Assembly: GCA_027559495.1 (NCBI GenBank)
Contig: JAMXSV010000010.1
Location: forward strand, 62,001 to 126,000
DNA: 64,000 nt
Source of the DNA: Aurifilum marmelostoma
Lineage: Eukaryota > Ascomycota > Sordariomycetes > Diaporthales > Cryphonectriaceae
Direction of reading: 5' to 3'
The notes under the pieces were generated by a model. The model was not told the DNA's origin and searched no databases. It was given only the letters and a program-made list of their open reading frames with translations. Numbering within the stretch: position 1 is the stretch's first letter; each line of letters starts with the position of its first letter. The translations under genes were made by a program, and so were the position numbers. Positions 34,659-46,211 of this stretch are shown piece after piece.

Positions 34659-35687
34659 CTATCCGCCAGCTTTTGCGCCCTCTTCTCCCCCCTTCTCCTT
34701 CCTCCTCTCCTCGATGAGCCTCCTTCGCTCTTCGATCTGCTTGCGCCTCGAGTCCCTGTCCTCCTCCCGCGTCTTCCTCTCCCGCTCCGTAGTCTCCCTC
34801 TCCCTGGCCAGGCTTTCCATCTCCTTGGTGCGCGTCTCCTCGTCCTTGCTGAACTGGAAGAACCCAACCCCCTTGGACCTGATCTCGGCCGTGGCATCGT
34901 AATGCTTCATCTCAGGAGGCGTCAGGCTCCTGTCGCGCTTGCGGGCGAGGGCCTCCATCTCGGCCTCGTCGCGGGCGACAAAGGCCTCTGACTGGATCGC
35001 GTCGCCGTAGATGAGATTGGCGGGCGCCTTTGGCCGCGCGGACATGCGCTCGAGCTCGACGGTGGTGTGCTCGTTGGCCCGGAGGCGGCGCTCCATCCGG
35101 AGCTTCTCGGCGCGCGTGCCCGTGCGCGTGCGGCCAAACTCGTCGGTGTAGGTGATGACCTCGGTGTCATTGTTGTCGGAGTAGTCGTCCTCGTCGTCAT
35201 CGCCCGAGGACGACGGCGGCGCCTTGCTGTTGCCCTCCTGGGCCTCGGCCCACTTGCGGTCAAAGTCAACGAGCGGGGCAGCCTCGCCCTCCTTGGACAC
35301 ATAGTCGCCGCGCTTCATGGCGGCGTATAGGCGGGCCTTCTCCTCCATCCTGCGGCGGGCGGAGACCAGTTCATTCTTCTCGTCCTCGGTCCCGGCGACC
35401 TCCTTTAGCACCAGCCTGCCCTTGTCCCGGTCCCGGTCTGCCTTTTCGGATTTTCGTTTTGCCTTGACGCCGGCAAATATATCGTTCTTTGTCTTGGACG
35501 GGCGAGGTCGTGCTTGTGTGGTAGGGGCGGAGGCAGAAGAGGGGGACGACGAGGAGAGAGGCGTCGTCTTGGAGGTGTTGATGAGGGAGGCCAGCTCGGA
35601 TTGGAAGGCGAGGGAGGAGGGGAGCAGGGTTTCCTTTTTCTGGCGCTTGGGGGCGCGCTGGCCGTATAGATTCGGATCCTGAGGCAT
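34659..35687 (-). CDS. CCDC174-like nuclear coiled-coil protein (DUF4078)
   Basis: A single open frame of 342 residues from ATG 35687; upstream in-frame codons include no ATG. The markers of the CCDC174/DUF4078 family are visible in order: an N-terminal basic KRQKKE segment, a Lys-rich KAKRKSEKAD stretch, a YTDEFGRTRTGT motif (about residue 205) and a GVGFFQFSKDEETR motif (about residue 283). A long Arg/Glu-rich C-terminal helix (about 290-335) follows. In animals CCDC174 is a nuclear protein associated with the exon junction complex; in fungi the role is uncharacterised. The frame ends at a TAG immediately after a C6/G6 run (34687-34692). In the next frame the sequence continues as KLADSFLDGLAGEL, so the true C-terminus may be shifted (see findings). 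Confidence 0.82.
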   Translation of the reverse strand: MPQDPNLYGQRAPKRQKKETLLPSSLAFQSELASLINTSKTTPLSSSSPSSASAPTTQARPRPSKTKNDIFAGVKAKRKSEKADRDRDKGRLVLKEVAGTEDEKNELVSARRRMEEKARLYAAMKRGDYVSKEGEAAPLVDFDRKWAEAQEGNSKAPPSSSGDDDEDDYSDNNDTEVITYTDEFGRTRTGTRAEKLRMERRLRANEHTTVELERMSARPKAPANLIYGDAIQSEAFVARDEAEMEALARKRDRSLTPPEMKHYDATAEIRSKGVGFFQFSKDEETRTKEMESLARERETTERERKTREEDRDSRRKQIEERRRLIEERRKEKGGEEGAKAGG

Positions 35688-36497
35688 GACGGAGGTTGGA
35701 GGTGGAGAGACAACGTGGTTTCCCCTGGGGGGTTGCCAGAGCAATTCCCGAGTTCCTGTTTTGGAGGGGTCGGCGCCGCTGAAAGCACGTGAAGTCTGAC
35801 GATGCGTGGAGTGAGGTTGGTGGACCCCTATGATGGACTAGAAGGGCATAGGGGTGGTGGGAAGTTTGGTACTGTAAATAGGTATTGGGTGATCGCTAAA
35901 ATTTACAGTGGGTTGAGAGCGCCCCTAGGGCCACTCCCCCGCAAGCCGAGGCACCCACCAGTGGTGAGCTGCTGTACTGACAACAATGACTTGCTTCCAG
36001 CATGCATAGCAGGCAGGTAGTGGCGGTCCATTCACATTGTCCGAAGGGTGGGTTGATGAGTCCTGGATGAGACATGCGCTGCTGGGGTATTCCTCCCCTT
36101 CTCCCCTTGGCTCTTTTTCTTGATTTTATTTATTGTCATATCTATTCCGCCCACCCTCTTACGATCTTTCTTCGATTGCCTCTAGGCGTGTGCTTCTGCT
36201 TGTCCCATCCTTGACTGACCATTCGTATGTGGCGCGTGAACTGACACTTTATTTCCTCCCTTGTCGCTCTCGCTCTCGCTCGCGCCGCGAACCCACCCAC
36301 CCCCGAAAAAAAGTCACGTCACGTCCCTGTCCTGCCCTTGCGGTTCCGACTCAGCATCGTACGCCCGCGCCGGCCAGCCAAAAGCTCCTGGCCATCGTCT
36401 CCATCCAGCTCAGCTTTAGTCAAACTACATTGCACTACAGAAACCGGGTACAAGAGCCCATAATCTGCGTCTCTTGAATGCTCCCTCCATCCTGAGA
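35688..36497. other. Divergent promoter region
   Basis: Between the CCDC174-like gene (-) and the small membrane protein gene (+). A CTCTCGCTCTCGCT pyrimidine-rich repeat lies at about 36265-36282. No gene seen. Confidence 0.55.
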
Positions 36498-36889
36498 ATG
36501 CACGTCCTGCAGTCCCTGGATATGGTCTCTCTTCACGAGTTCGTTGCGGCCCTGGAGTCGAGGATGACGGACCTGCTCGTCATCTCGGACTCCTACTCCT
36601 GGGTCGTCAGGATCATCTCCTGGTTCTTTGTGAGCCAGTCATCCTCTCCTTCTCCACGATCCGGGCATATTTCCATAGACAATAACCACAAGCGGTGTTG
36701 TTGTTACTGACAGTCTTACCTTTCAATTGGCAGGTCACACTTGCGCTCTCGTTCTGGACCCCCATCGCCGTCCTGATCGTCTTCGACTTCTTGCTCTGGA
36801 TCTACCGCCTCGTATTCCCCGCTACCATTACCAACCCTCCAGCCCGACGGAGGCGCGAGTCGCTAAGCCATCCCGTCTCGACGATCTAG
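36498..36889 (+). CDS. Small membrane protein, 95 residues
   Basis: Exons 36498-36629 and 36734-36889, intron GTGAGC..GCAG, encode 95 residues. Residues 1-32 are amphipathic and moderately acidic. Residues 33-75 form one long hydrophobic block running across the splice junction (SWVVRIISWFF, then VTLALSFWTPIAVLIVFDF), enough for one long or two closely spaced helices. A basic tail (ARRRRES) should sit in the cytosol. The splice signals, clean frame and helix continuity support a real gene even though it is short. I do not recognise the family; similar tiny membrane proteins exist across Sordariomycetes as hypothetical proteins. Confidence 0.7.
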
Positions 36890-37210
36890 CAAAGCGCTTG
36901 ACGGATTCCGACCACGACTATGACGAGCGCGTGAGCCTCTCCGGACGGACGGGCCGATTTTTGGAATATTGGTTTTATTTGTTCTTGTTTTGATAGACCA
37001 GGGGTTCACTGAGAACGCATCAAGGCACGGCGCAATGGGTAAATAGGACAAACAAGAGAAGCATGAGCATGGAGTTAAAATGGTCTTGCTATGTTCACAC
37101 ACCGGAGGCTTTTGTGTACGCATATGTGTGTTGAGTTTTTTATTCCATAATTGAGAGTCTTCATGCTAGATCCGCCAGAAGAAAAATCGAGCCCGTTGTG
37201 CAGGCCATTG
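36890..37210. other. Convergent 3' spacer
   Basis: Short spacer between the small membrane protein (+) and homoserine dehydrogenase (-). T-rich; nothing else seen. Confidence 0.6.
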
Positions 37211-38314
37211 TTATATCTGGGACACCACCTTGAGGAGGTCGCCCGTCACGCCCATCGCGGTGACCTCGCCGCCAGCACCCGCGCCCTGGATGATGAGCGG
37301 GTTGCTCCCGTACCGCTTGGTGTAGAAGCTGATGATGTTGTCCGAGCCCTTGAGGGCCGCGATGGGGTGCGACCGGTCGAACTTCTCGAGGCCGACCTTG
37401 ACCTGTCCGGCGCCCACATCGACGCTGCCGACGAATCTGACCACCTTTCCCTCCTTCGCAGCCGACGTCTTGACCTCTTCCATCTGCGCGTCAAAGTCCG
37501 GCAGCTTCTCCATGAACTCCTCGGCACTTCCCGCGCTCTCAAGCTCCTTGGGGATCAGGCTCTGCACGGGGAAGCTCGTCGGCGATTCGACCTTGAGCCC
37601 GGCCAGCCTCGCCAGGATCGTCAGCTTCCTCGCGACATCCAGGCCGTTCAGGTCGTCCCGTGGGTCTGGCTCCGTGTACCCCAGCTCCTTGGCCTTCTTC
37701 ACCTCGGCGCTCCACTTGCCGCCGGCGCCCTCGGTCGGTGCAAACGAGTTGAACAGGAACGACATGGTGCCGGAGAAGACGCCCTCGATGCGCGTGACCT
37801 CATCGCCCGTGTCCACCAGGTCCTTGATGGTCGAGATGACGGGCAGGCCTGCGCCGCACGACGACTCGTGGTAGACCTTAGCCCCGCCCTTGGCCGCGGA
37901 GTCAAAGATGTCCTGCCACAGCTGGAAGCCGGCAGAGAAGCCCTTCTTGTTGGCAGTGACGACGGAGACGCCCTCGCGCAGGAACAGGGGGTATGACTCG
38001 GCGACATCTTGCGACGAGGTGTTGTCGATGAGCACGGACTTGGAGCCTGAGGGCACAGAGGACAGGTACTTGACGACCTCGGGCAGGGCAGGCGGGGCGC
38101 CGACGCTTGCGGTGCTGAGCTGGGAGACCGCCGAGGAGATATCGATGGGCCTGTAATCGGCGTGGTAGAGGGACTTCTTGGAGGTGGATATGTAGCAGAG
38201 GACGAGTTTGGGGTCGGGGCGGCGGACGGCGAGCTGGGCCAGCTGGGAGATGAAGCACTTGCCGACGCCACCTGCGCCGATGATGCCGATATAGATTGTC
38301 TTGGTCGAGGCCAT
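37211..38314 (-). CDS. HOM6: Homoserine dehydrogenase
   Basis: Intron-less, 367 residues. Reduces aspartate semialdehyde to homoserine with NAD(P)H in the aspartate pathway leading to Thr, Met and Ile. The N-terminus carries the Rossmann dinucleotide loop GAGGVG (13-18). Then come TANKKG (the strand after the cofactor site), ESSCGAGLPVI, a GVFSGTMSFLFN segment, the substrate-binding ELGYTEPDPRDDLNG and the following ARK lysine, all family hallmarks. The C-terminus ends in GAGAGGEVTAMGVTGDLL. There is no fused aspartokinase or ACT domain, as is normal for fungal Hom6. It is transcribed divergently from the tRNA methyltransferase gene. Very sure. Confidence 0.96.
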   Translation of the reverse strand: MASTKTIYIGIIGAGGVGKCFISQLAQLAVRRPDPKLVLCYISTSKKSLYHADYRPIDISSAVSQLSTASVGAPPALPEVVKYLSSVPSGSKSVLIDNTSSQDVAESYPLFLREGVSVVTANKKGFSAGFQLWQDIFDSAAKGGAKVYHESSCGAGLPVISTIKDLVDTGDEVTRIEGVFSGTMSFLFNSFAPTEGAGGKWSAEVKKAKELGYTEPDPRDDLNGLDVARKLTILARLAGLKVESPTSFPVQSLIPKELESAGSAEEFMEKLPDFDAQMEEVKTSAAKEGKVVRFVGSVDVGAGQVKVGLEKFDRSHPIAALKGSDNIISFYTKRYGSNPLIIQGAGAGGEVTAMGVTGDLLKVVSQI

Positions 38315-38903
38315 CTTTGTGGGGGAGAGGGGGAAGAGGTGGTCAATTGGTTTTGTTGGGGTTTAGAGAGATTGGCTGTTATGGATTGAAGTTAGGATAT
38401 TCAAGATTTTGTTGTGAACTGAGAGCAATCCCTAGAGTCCTGAAGAGGGGCTTGTTCGATGAAAAATGTCGAGAGCTCTCCTGGCCGATCGCGGGGTAGT
38501 TTTCGGAAGGGATCCGCCCTGTAGCGTCACAGGTATGACAGGGTGGACTAGGTGGCAGCACGGCAGGGCCCGCCCTTGCAGGCACTCCTGCCACTGTACT
38601 ATGTACTGCAGTGCTATGCATGGACCATAGCCCCATAATACCCTGTACAGTACTTTACAGGGCAAGATGGTACAGTGCTTACAGTACTAAGCCTGCTAGA
38701 AGTGCCATAGCAGCAGTACTGTGAGAACGCTACTACCACGCATCTGGGGATTGCTGCCCCACCAACATTTTCCTACGCCTGCCAAATTTGAAGGCCTCAT
38801 CAAGCCTTGTGACCCCGCGAGGCCTTCACCACGTCCACGTCGATTAGCCGTCGCCTTGAAGAGCATATCAGCAAGTCTCCTAGATTCTCCCAAACCTGTC
38901 AAG
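38315..38903. other. Divergent promoter with TACAGTAC-type motifs
   Basis: Shared upstream region of homoserine dehydrogenase (-) and tRNA methyltransferase (+). Between about 38590 and 38720 there are repeated TACAGT/ACTGTA motifs, including an inverted repeat CCCTGTA ... TACAGGG (38641-38662, 7-bp arms, 8-base loop). No gene seen. No Gcn4-type TGACTCA was noticed, though I did not scan exhaustively. Confidence 0.55.
38641..38662. repeat. Short inverted repeat in divergent promoter
   Basis: Arms CCCTGTA and TACAGGG with an 8-base loop, between homoserine dehydrogenase and TRM8; could be a hairpin or a dyad binding site. Confidence 0.6.
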
Positions 38904-39928
38904 ATGTCTGAACAATCCGAACCTCCACCGCCAAAGCGCCAGAAGCGTGAGGCATACCGCTCTGCCCACCGAGCGGATGAGAATTCGACCGAGATGCCCA
39001 GGAAGAAATTCTTCAGGCAGAGGGCTCATGCGAACCCCTTTTCTGATCACCACCTGGTCTAGTATGTGAATCTTGCGGCTTCTTGATCCACTCATCTCGA
39101 CAATGGTTCTGACCCCTGTCTAGCCCTACGTGCCCTGAGATGATGGACTGGTCTGAAATGTATCCAGCCTTCGTGATCAAGGATCAAGATGATGCGGCAG
39201 CCGGCGCTGGAATCGTTACGGAAGAAAAGGACCAGGCCGTCATCAAGGCGGTTCAGAAACCAAAGAAGCTGACAAAGGACGTCGAGGTGGCGGACATTGG
39301 ATGTGGCTTCGGCGGTCTGCTCATGGCTCTCGGCCCTCTGATGCCGGAGAAGTTGTGCCTAGGTCAGTCTTTCTTTCACCGTTCCGACGCGATCCATGGC
39401 CCTGGAATGTCCACCCAGCTAACAAAAAATGCAGGTCTCGAGATCAGGACCTCCGTCACAGAATATGTTGAGGGCAGGATCCGTGCTATGAGGAACCAAA
39501 GCAGGATTGAAGGCGGCAATATGTACCAGAACATCGCCTGCCTTCGCGCCAACACGATGAAATTCCTGCCCAACTTCTTCAAGAAAAGCCAGTTGTCCAA
39601 GATCTTCATCTGCTTTCCGGATCCGCACTTCAAGGCCAAAAAGCACAAGGCACGTATCGTGTCGACGCAGCTTAACTCTGAGTATGCCTATGTGTTGAGG
39701 CCCGGCGGCATTGTCTACACCATTACGGACGTCAAGGATCTACATGAGTGGATGGTGTCACATCTTGAGGCGCACCCAGCCTTCGAGAGGGTGCCAGAGG
39801 AGGAACAGGAGGCTGACGAGTGCGTGAGAATCATGAGTACAGAGACGGAGGAGAGCAAGAAGGTGTCGAGAAACCAGGGACAAAAATTTGTTGCCTTGTA
39901 CAGGCGGCTGGAGGATCCTCCATGGTGA
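38904..39928 (+). CDS. TRM8: tRNA (guanine-N7-)-methyltransferase catalytic subunit
   Basis: Exons 38904-39061, 39124-39362 and 39435-39928 encode 296 residues. Introns are GTATGT..CTAG (62 nt) and GTCAGT..GCAG (72 nt). With Trm82 it methylates G46 of the variable loop in many tRNAs. The N-terminal extension is basic and Lys/Arg-rich (KRQKREAYRS). The SAM loop is ADIGCGFGG (about residue 101). The TrmB-family signature FPDPHFKAKKHKARI follows, then an LRPGG strand and an EWMVSHL helix. The C-terminus has the SRNQGQKF segment typical of eukaryotic Trm8. Splices fall at Tyr and Gly codons and restore the expected sequence. Very sure. Confidence 0.95.
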
Positions 39929-40343
39929 AGAGGACCTCTCGGGCCGCTACACTCTCGAGAATGACGAAATGACAATGTCGAGGATCGATTCTTTGTACAA
40001 TGTTCTGCAAATAATTATTATCCGTATCATCTCAACCTCAGTAAATTGAGAAGGAAAAACATATCCCATACTGAATTTGGCCGTGCTACAGTACGCATCT
40101 CAAATTCGTACCGTCCTCCTGAGGTTGAACCCTGGCTGAGGCCTATGCGCCCTGCGGATCCTTGACCTACAGTGATCTACACCGCGACACGACTGCCTAT
40201 CGATAAGCTGTTTGCTTCTACAATCATACATCATCATACCTTGGCTGATTGCTCTGCTGCGACCACACCCACGCCCTCGGAACTTGCTCTCAGCGAACTA
40301 TGCGGCGACATCTGTACAGCGCCTTGTTGTCGATGAACGGACT
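39929..40343. other. Intergenic, TRM8 to MDM1-like
   Basis: Tandem spacer. It contains a GCTACAGTACG motif at about 40084-40094. The 3' UTR of the first gene and promoter of the second must share about 415 bases. Nothing else seen. Confidence 0.55.
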
Positions 40344-43300
40344 ATGGCCTTGAAGAGGAGAGATGTGATTCTTGCCGGTATTGCCAGTTTTATTGCCTGG
40401 GGTTATGCCACCAATTGGTTCCCCGCCATCCGCTGGGCTGGTCACGCCTTCGTCGCCGGACTCGTCACCGCGTTCCTCCTGCTGCTTGCGGCCACCGTGC
40501 TCCTATCTAGAGGCTCCAACCACGACACGACATCGTCGATATATCTCCCATCTCGAAATGGACCCAAGTTCCTTGGTCGAGAAGCATGGCGCACCGAGGT
40601 TGCCGCCCTGCGCGAGCGCCATACCTACACAAAGCAGCCCCTCTACGCCGCCTCGCCTAGCATCTCTAGGGCACTCGACGACGTTCTCGACCTGATCACC
40701 CGGGATTTTATATGGTCATGGTACTCGAAGATTAGCGAGAACCCAATCTTCAGAGACGAGGTCGACAAGGCGATACGGTGCGCGCTCGAGAACATCCGCG
40801 ACCGCCTCTTCGAGGTTGATCTGCCCGAGGTTTTGACCACGCGACTCGTTCCCATCTTGACGGCGCACTTTCGAGACTTTAACGACGCTGAGAGGGCTGT
40901 CAGGGGCCGCAAGCTGAACCGCTCCGTCACGGAATCTGAAGAGCTGGATCTGGCCATCGCGTCCAAATACAAGGAGGGGAAACTGCACCCGGCCGCGACC
41001 CTGTCGTATTCGGACCTCAAGCTCACGCAGCAGGACTATCTGCGGCAGACCACCACCACGGTCCTGCCGCATATCCTCCCAGACAATATCCTGCGCAGCC
41101 GGGCTGTCTCGACCTTGATCCGCGAGATCGTTGCTTGTGCGGTATTGTCTCCCATCCTCCAGCTCCTGTCCGACCCCGATACGTGGAACCAGATCATGGA
41201 GAACGCCGGGAGGAATATGCTGCAGGATCGTTCTACTGTCAGGAAGCTACGCGCAGCCCTGGATGAGCATGCGCCTTCTGCGCCCAAGTCCGGCAAGCCC
41301 ATATCGTTCCCGCGATTGGCACCTGGAGACAGCGAGAGGAGGTTTGAGAGATTTGTCAGGACGATCAGGAAGGTGGCCAACTTGTCCGACGCGAGGAGGT
41401 TCAGGAGTGAGGTCACGAGCCAGCTCAAGAGGGACTCTCAGCAGGAGGGACAGGATCCCATTTACCTGCGCCGGCTAGAGATGGGCAAGAGGTTGCTAGA
41501 CCAAAGGGTACAACTCCTCGCCGCTGGGGGAGATCGACGTGTCAACACGCTCCCTCCCAACCCCGTCGCCACCCCCGAGTCGAAGCTCGAAAATGCTTCT
41601 CTCGCAGACCTCCTGCGGGATGCCTCAGGATTGTCATATTTTATGGAGTACATGGACAGGTTACGACTTATGAGCCTTGTCCAGTTTTGGCTCGTGGTCG
41701 ATGGGTTCCGGAACCCTCTCGAGGAGGAAGGGCATGATGACGATGAGCACCTGCCCCTCACTCTACCTCCATGGACAACGTCCGACAGACAGGACCTGGC
41801 CCAGATAGAGCAGGCTTATCTGTCCAAGCCAGAACTCAAAGTCCCCCAGGCATCGAAGCGGACCGTGCGGGAGTTCCTCGAAGCTGGAAAGGCTGCCACG
41901 CCGGAGCAGTACTACAGGGCACGGAAGAGCATCTTGCGTGCGCAACATGCCGTCCTCGAGGAGATGCAGTCGAGGCATTTTGGCAACTTCAAGAAGTCAG
42001 ACTTGTGGTACAAATGCCTCGCAGCAGAGGAGGCTTCACAGAGCAATGCGCACCCTATGCGCAGCAGCACGATGCCCGCCGAGGTCCATTTGCCCCCGCC
42101 GCCACCTTTATCCAGAACTACGACCGCTTTCGCGGGCAAGCCAGGGCCTCTCTCTCGACTGGCGCCAAAGCTCAACACAAAGCTGCAGAACCGCCGTGCT
42201 GGATCATCTTCAGACTTGAAGCACTATACCGGCAATGCTGGCAGTCTGGATGCGGTGATCGAGCCTCGAAGGTCGCTGGACGCGAGGCCATCATTTGATT
42301 CGAGGACGTCGTTCGATGAGCACTCACCGACCCCCCTATTTGATGATGAAGATGGAGACCATGACGCACTCGCCGACAGCGTGGCAAGCCTGGACCAGAG
42401 TAACGGACCACATCCTCCTGATAGGAAGGTCGTTGCCGCTATGGAGGAGGCGCTCAACAACATCCTGGAAGACACCCGTCCACCTACCTCGGAGGATCTG
42501 CGGCAGTCGCTGTTTGGTGAGGACGACGCAGGCTCGAGCATCTTCTCCGACCACGATGTGCACGCCAAAGGAGGGACAGCCGACGTCGTCCGCTCCGGCA
42601 ATGGCAAGGAGCCCGAGAGACCTAGCTTGTCGTCGTTGGGACTCGTCAGTGCGGCATCGCGTATTGGTGTTTTTGTAGATGACGATTTGTTCGGAGACGA
42701 GGACCGTTATCTGTCAGATGAGCCCGATGACGCGGACAGCCCCAGCAAGAAGGACGATATGGACGATATTCACGAGGCAGCACCAGGAGATCTTGGCCTC
42801 GCAGAGGCCATTACAGCGCTCACAAATGATATTGATAAGCTGGAGGCTCAGAATGCTGTCGTCGACTCCCTCCTCAGAAAAGCGGAGCTCACAAACAATA
42901 CCGCCGAGCTGCGGATCCTGCGCAAGTCCAAGGCCAGCCTGGACAGGGAGATAAGGAGGAAAGAACTGCAGAGGCAGCAATACGTGGTGCAGGAGAGCGA
43001 CAACAGTCTATACGGCCGCTCAGCCATCAGGATCAAGGCCATCCAGGTCGGGCACGAGAGCGACGGCAGGGAGTACGCGGTCTATGTCATCGAGGTTTCG
43101 CGCAATGCAGGGGAGAAGATGCCGGCGGCCTCGTGGCTGATCACGCGCCGGTACAGCGAGTTCCACGAGCTGCATCAGAGGCTCCGCTCCAAGTATCCCT
43201 CTGTCCGCCATCTTGACTTCCCTCGGCGGCGGGTGGTGATGAAGCTGCAGTCCGACTTCCTCCAGAAGCGCCGACAGGCTCTTGAGAAATACCTACGCGA

Positions 43301-44217
43301 ACTCCTGCTCCTGCCGGACGTCTGCCGCAGCCGTGACCTCCGAGCCTTTCTTTCGCAGGCTGTTATCAGGCCCAGCGGCAATCATATGGAAGCGCAGGAG
43401 GAAGACAGGAAGGATATGATGACACGGCTCTACGACTCGGTGACGGATGGCGTGGAGGATATCCTGGGCAGCATACCCGTGCTAGACCAGCTGTCGATCG
43501 CCGGGCAGAACCTCATCGCCGCCGCGACGAGCCAGATCAACACACTGGGGCCCTCGATGACCATGGTCGACCCGGCGGCCAACTCTGCAGATGCCGCAAC
43601 GGCAGCAGAGGCTGAGGCAGAACTAGCCGCATTCGAGGGCCGCGAGCACATGGAGGCAGAGCCGTTTGTGAAACCCATCTGCGACGTTTTCCTCGAGGTC
43701 TTTGAGCTCAACCGCGGGAGCAATGCCAACTGGCTGCGGGGCCGCGCCGTCGTTGTGGTCCTCCACCAGCTGCTCGGCGGCACGATCGAGCGGAAGCTGC
43801 GCGACAACGTGCGCATGCTCGTCCAGGAGGATTCTGTGCTGAAGTACATCGCACTGCTCAAGGACAGCCTCTGGCCCGGCGGAAAGAACTTTGGCGAGGG
43901 AAAACGGCCCCGGACCAAGGCGGAGAAGTCGCGCACGCGGACTGAGGCGAGCCTGATGCTGGCGACGCTGGTTCCCGATCTCGCGGCAAGTGTGGTCGGC
44001 AGGGTGAATGCGCAGGCGGCGAGCCGAAGGCTCTTTGCTACTTTTAATAACGAACGATTGAAGTGAGTCCGGCCTCTTTTTATTCGTGGTCTCCTCCCTT
44101 TCTTGACTTTTCTCGTTGGTCATGAAACCTCACAGGTGCTGACGTTGCTTCTACAGTACGCATCTTGCCTTCACGGTCATGGACGAGCTTGTTGATATCC
44201 TCTTTGGCGACAGATGA
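40344..44217 (+). CDS. MDM1: Mdm1/SNX13-type sorting nexin (PXA-RGS-PX-Nexin_C)
   Basis: Exons 40344-44062 and 44157-44217 encode 1259 residues; a terminal small exon adds the conserved HLAFTVMDELVDILF tail. Two hydrophobic N-terminal helices (about 9-25 and 35-54) anchor it in the ER. In order follow a PXA domain (about 110-300), an RGS-like domain (about 418-560), a disordered acidic Ser-rich linker (about 570-800), a short coiled coil (about 815-880), a PX lipid-binding domain (about 885-1000, with RRYSEFHELH and an RRRVV basic patch) and a Nexin_C domain (about 1095-1235). Yeast Mdm1 tethers ER to vacuole and organises lipid-droplet biogenesis there; the same domain order supports that role. 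The ATG at 40344 is the only in-frame ATG before the first helix. Confidence 0.93.
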
Positions 44218-46211
44218 TGTTGCGTGTTTGCTCACCTGCTATGATGTAGACATTTTGTTACGATGAGGCAACCTATGAGATGATGCGATGATGTGTGAGT
44301 GAACCTGGCATGGGCGGCATAGCGCGGCGTTAAGCGAGACTGTAACTTTGCAATTATTTTAATTACATACATTATCCTTTGTGAACTCATATCAGAACCC
44401 TGTTTGATCTGGCCATCCTTCTCCTTCTTCAGCAGCAATTTGTCTTGTCCGGCCTGCGGGAAATCGAAAAGGCGGTTTGACCATTCGAGGCCGGTGCCGT
44501 CGAATGATCGGCTGCGAACAACATTGCTTTCGCAGCAGCATGGAATACAGGTCGTGCAGTGTACAGCACGAGTACTTGTGCGAGCTGAGCTATCGTATCT
44601 GCTTCAGCTGATGTCTGAGTCTGCCATCAAAGAAGAGCCCAAATGAAATCGGTCGGACATGACAGTAACCGCGAGGACATGTACATCCATCCGCTGGCAG
44701 ACCTTTTACATACTTAGGCCACCTCACGTGTCTCACAGTTTCCTTAAGATATCCTTCGTGTCTGAGATTGTCAATAATGAGAGAATCAGAAGGAAACACC
44801 TGATGCGAAAATTGTAACCTAGCAAATGAATTCATGTGTGTCCCATGCAGCCATCCATGTAAGTCTCTCGGGCTCCTACAGTAGCTCTATGGAGCCTTGG
44901 CAATCCTGCAGTCAGACGACCATCACCGTGCAGCAGTGCCCGACCATAGAGTGGTGTCCTGCGTTTCCCCGTTACGCTGGTGGTGATGATTGGTGATAGT
45001 CGATGCTGATAGGCCTATGCGGCTTTTGATTGAATGTGGCAAGATGCACAGAACACACTTGTGCGAAGACGGGGAAAATTACTCAGAGACAAGTCCAAGT
45101 AAAGCTGGTGGATGTCAGACGTCGTCGAAGACTACAGGTGTGCGATCGCGGTAGATGGATCCCCTGGGAGTGTACTAGAGCGATACTTTGAGAGGAGGAG
45201 GGTCGCAGTTGGGCCGGTATACTGCTGATCTGTGATGGTGTTGCCGCAGGCTGGAGCCAATCCGGCTGCGTACAGGTTCTTAGCTGCCCTACACAGTAGG
45301 AGGAGACAGTGGGTTGGGCTGCTGGGCCAGGCTGCTAGGATATGCAGGTGGTGTGTGCCCGGCCTTGCATCCCCTGTGTTGATACTACCATGTCACTGTG
45401 CACACTACGTAGTAGTGGGCGGCTCGCGCACCCAACGCCACAAGCAGGCCTGAGCACAACTGAGGAGAAAGAGGCTCTGCGGCGGGCCAACCTTGCGAGC
45501 CCCCCAGGCCCATCGATCGACCTCCCCCCCCCCCCCCTTGGCAACCCCCCCTCCCATCGTCGTCGCCATCCTCCCTTGGCTGATTGACATACTGCCATCT
45601 CTCTCGCCTTCTCGCGCTACCATCCAACTTCGCACATCTCCGCGTGGCTCCTCGTGTGCGGCAGCCAGACAGACCCAGGATATACAAAGTAAACGATAAC
45701 TAGCTATCCATTCATTGTGGTCACCCTCCTAATCATCCAGTGCCAGGACCATTTGGACCTCCCGCGCGACCCAGAGCAAGACACGGTTCGTTCTATCCAC
45801 ACTTCAGGACCCATTTCCAAGGAGCCTCCTCTTCTTTTCATCATTTTTTTCTTTCTCTCCCTCTCCCTACCCTGTCTTCGTATTCCTTTCCTCTCTGGAA
45901 CGCCCAGCCTCGCCTCATCCACTTTCGCCTCGCCTTGCCTTGTTCTTCCTGTGGTTCCAGTTCCCACCTTTTTTTTTTCCTTCCTTGTTTGCCCTGGCCA
46001 GGTCCAGCTCCCAGCTCCCAGCTCCAGATCCCAGCTCCAGCCCGTCGCGACAACATCAGCGCCTCTCCGTCCACGAGGCTGTCCTGCTGCACGCGGTCTC
46101 ACAACTGCTTGCCTCACTTTCCTACCTCCATGACGCCCGTCGCCTGACCTCTGATTTCCTGGTTATACAGAACAGAAACTCAAGACAGACCAAACCCTGC
46201 CACCAACAACC
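44218..46211. other. Intergenic, MDM1-like to SR protein gene
   Basis: No gene seen. C14 run at 45524-45537. A tandem CCCAGCTC-type repeat is at about 45999-46035. The last 400 bases are C/T-rich and probably form the promoter and leader of the SR protein gene. Short open frames on both strands here are low-complexity. Confidence 0.55.
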
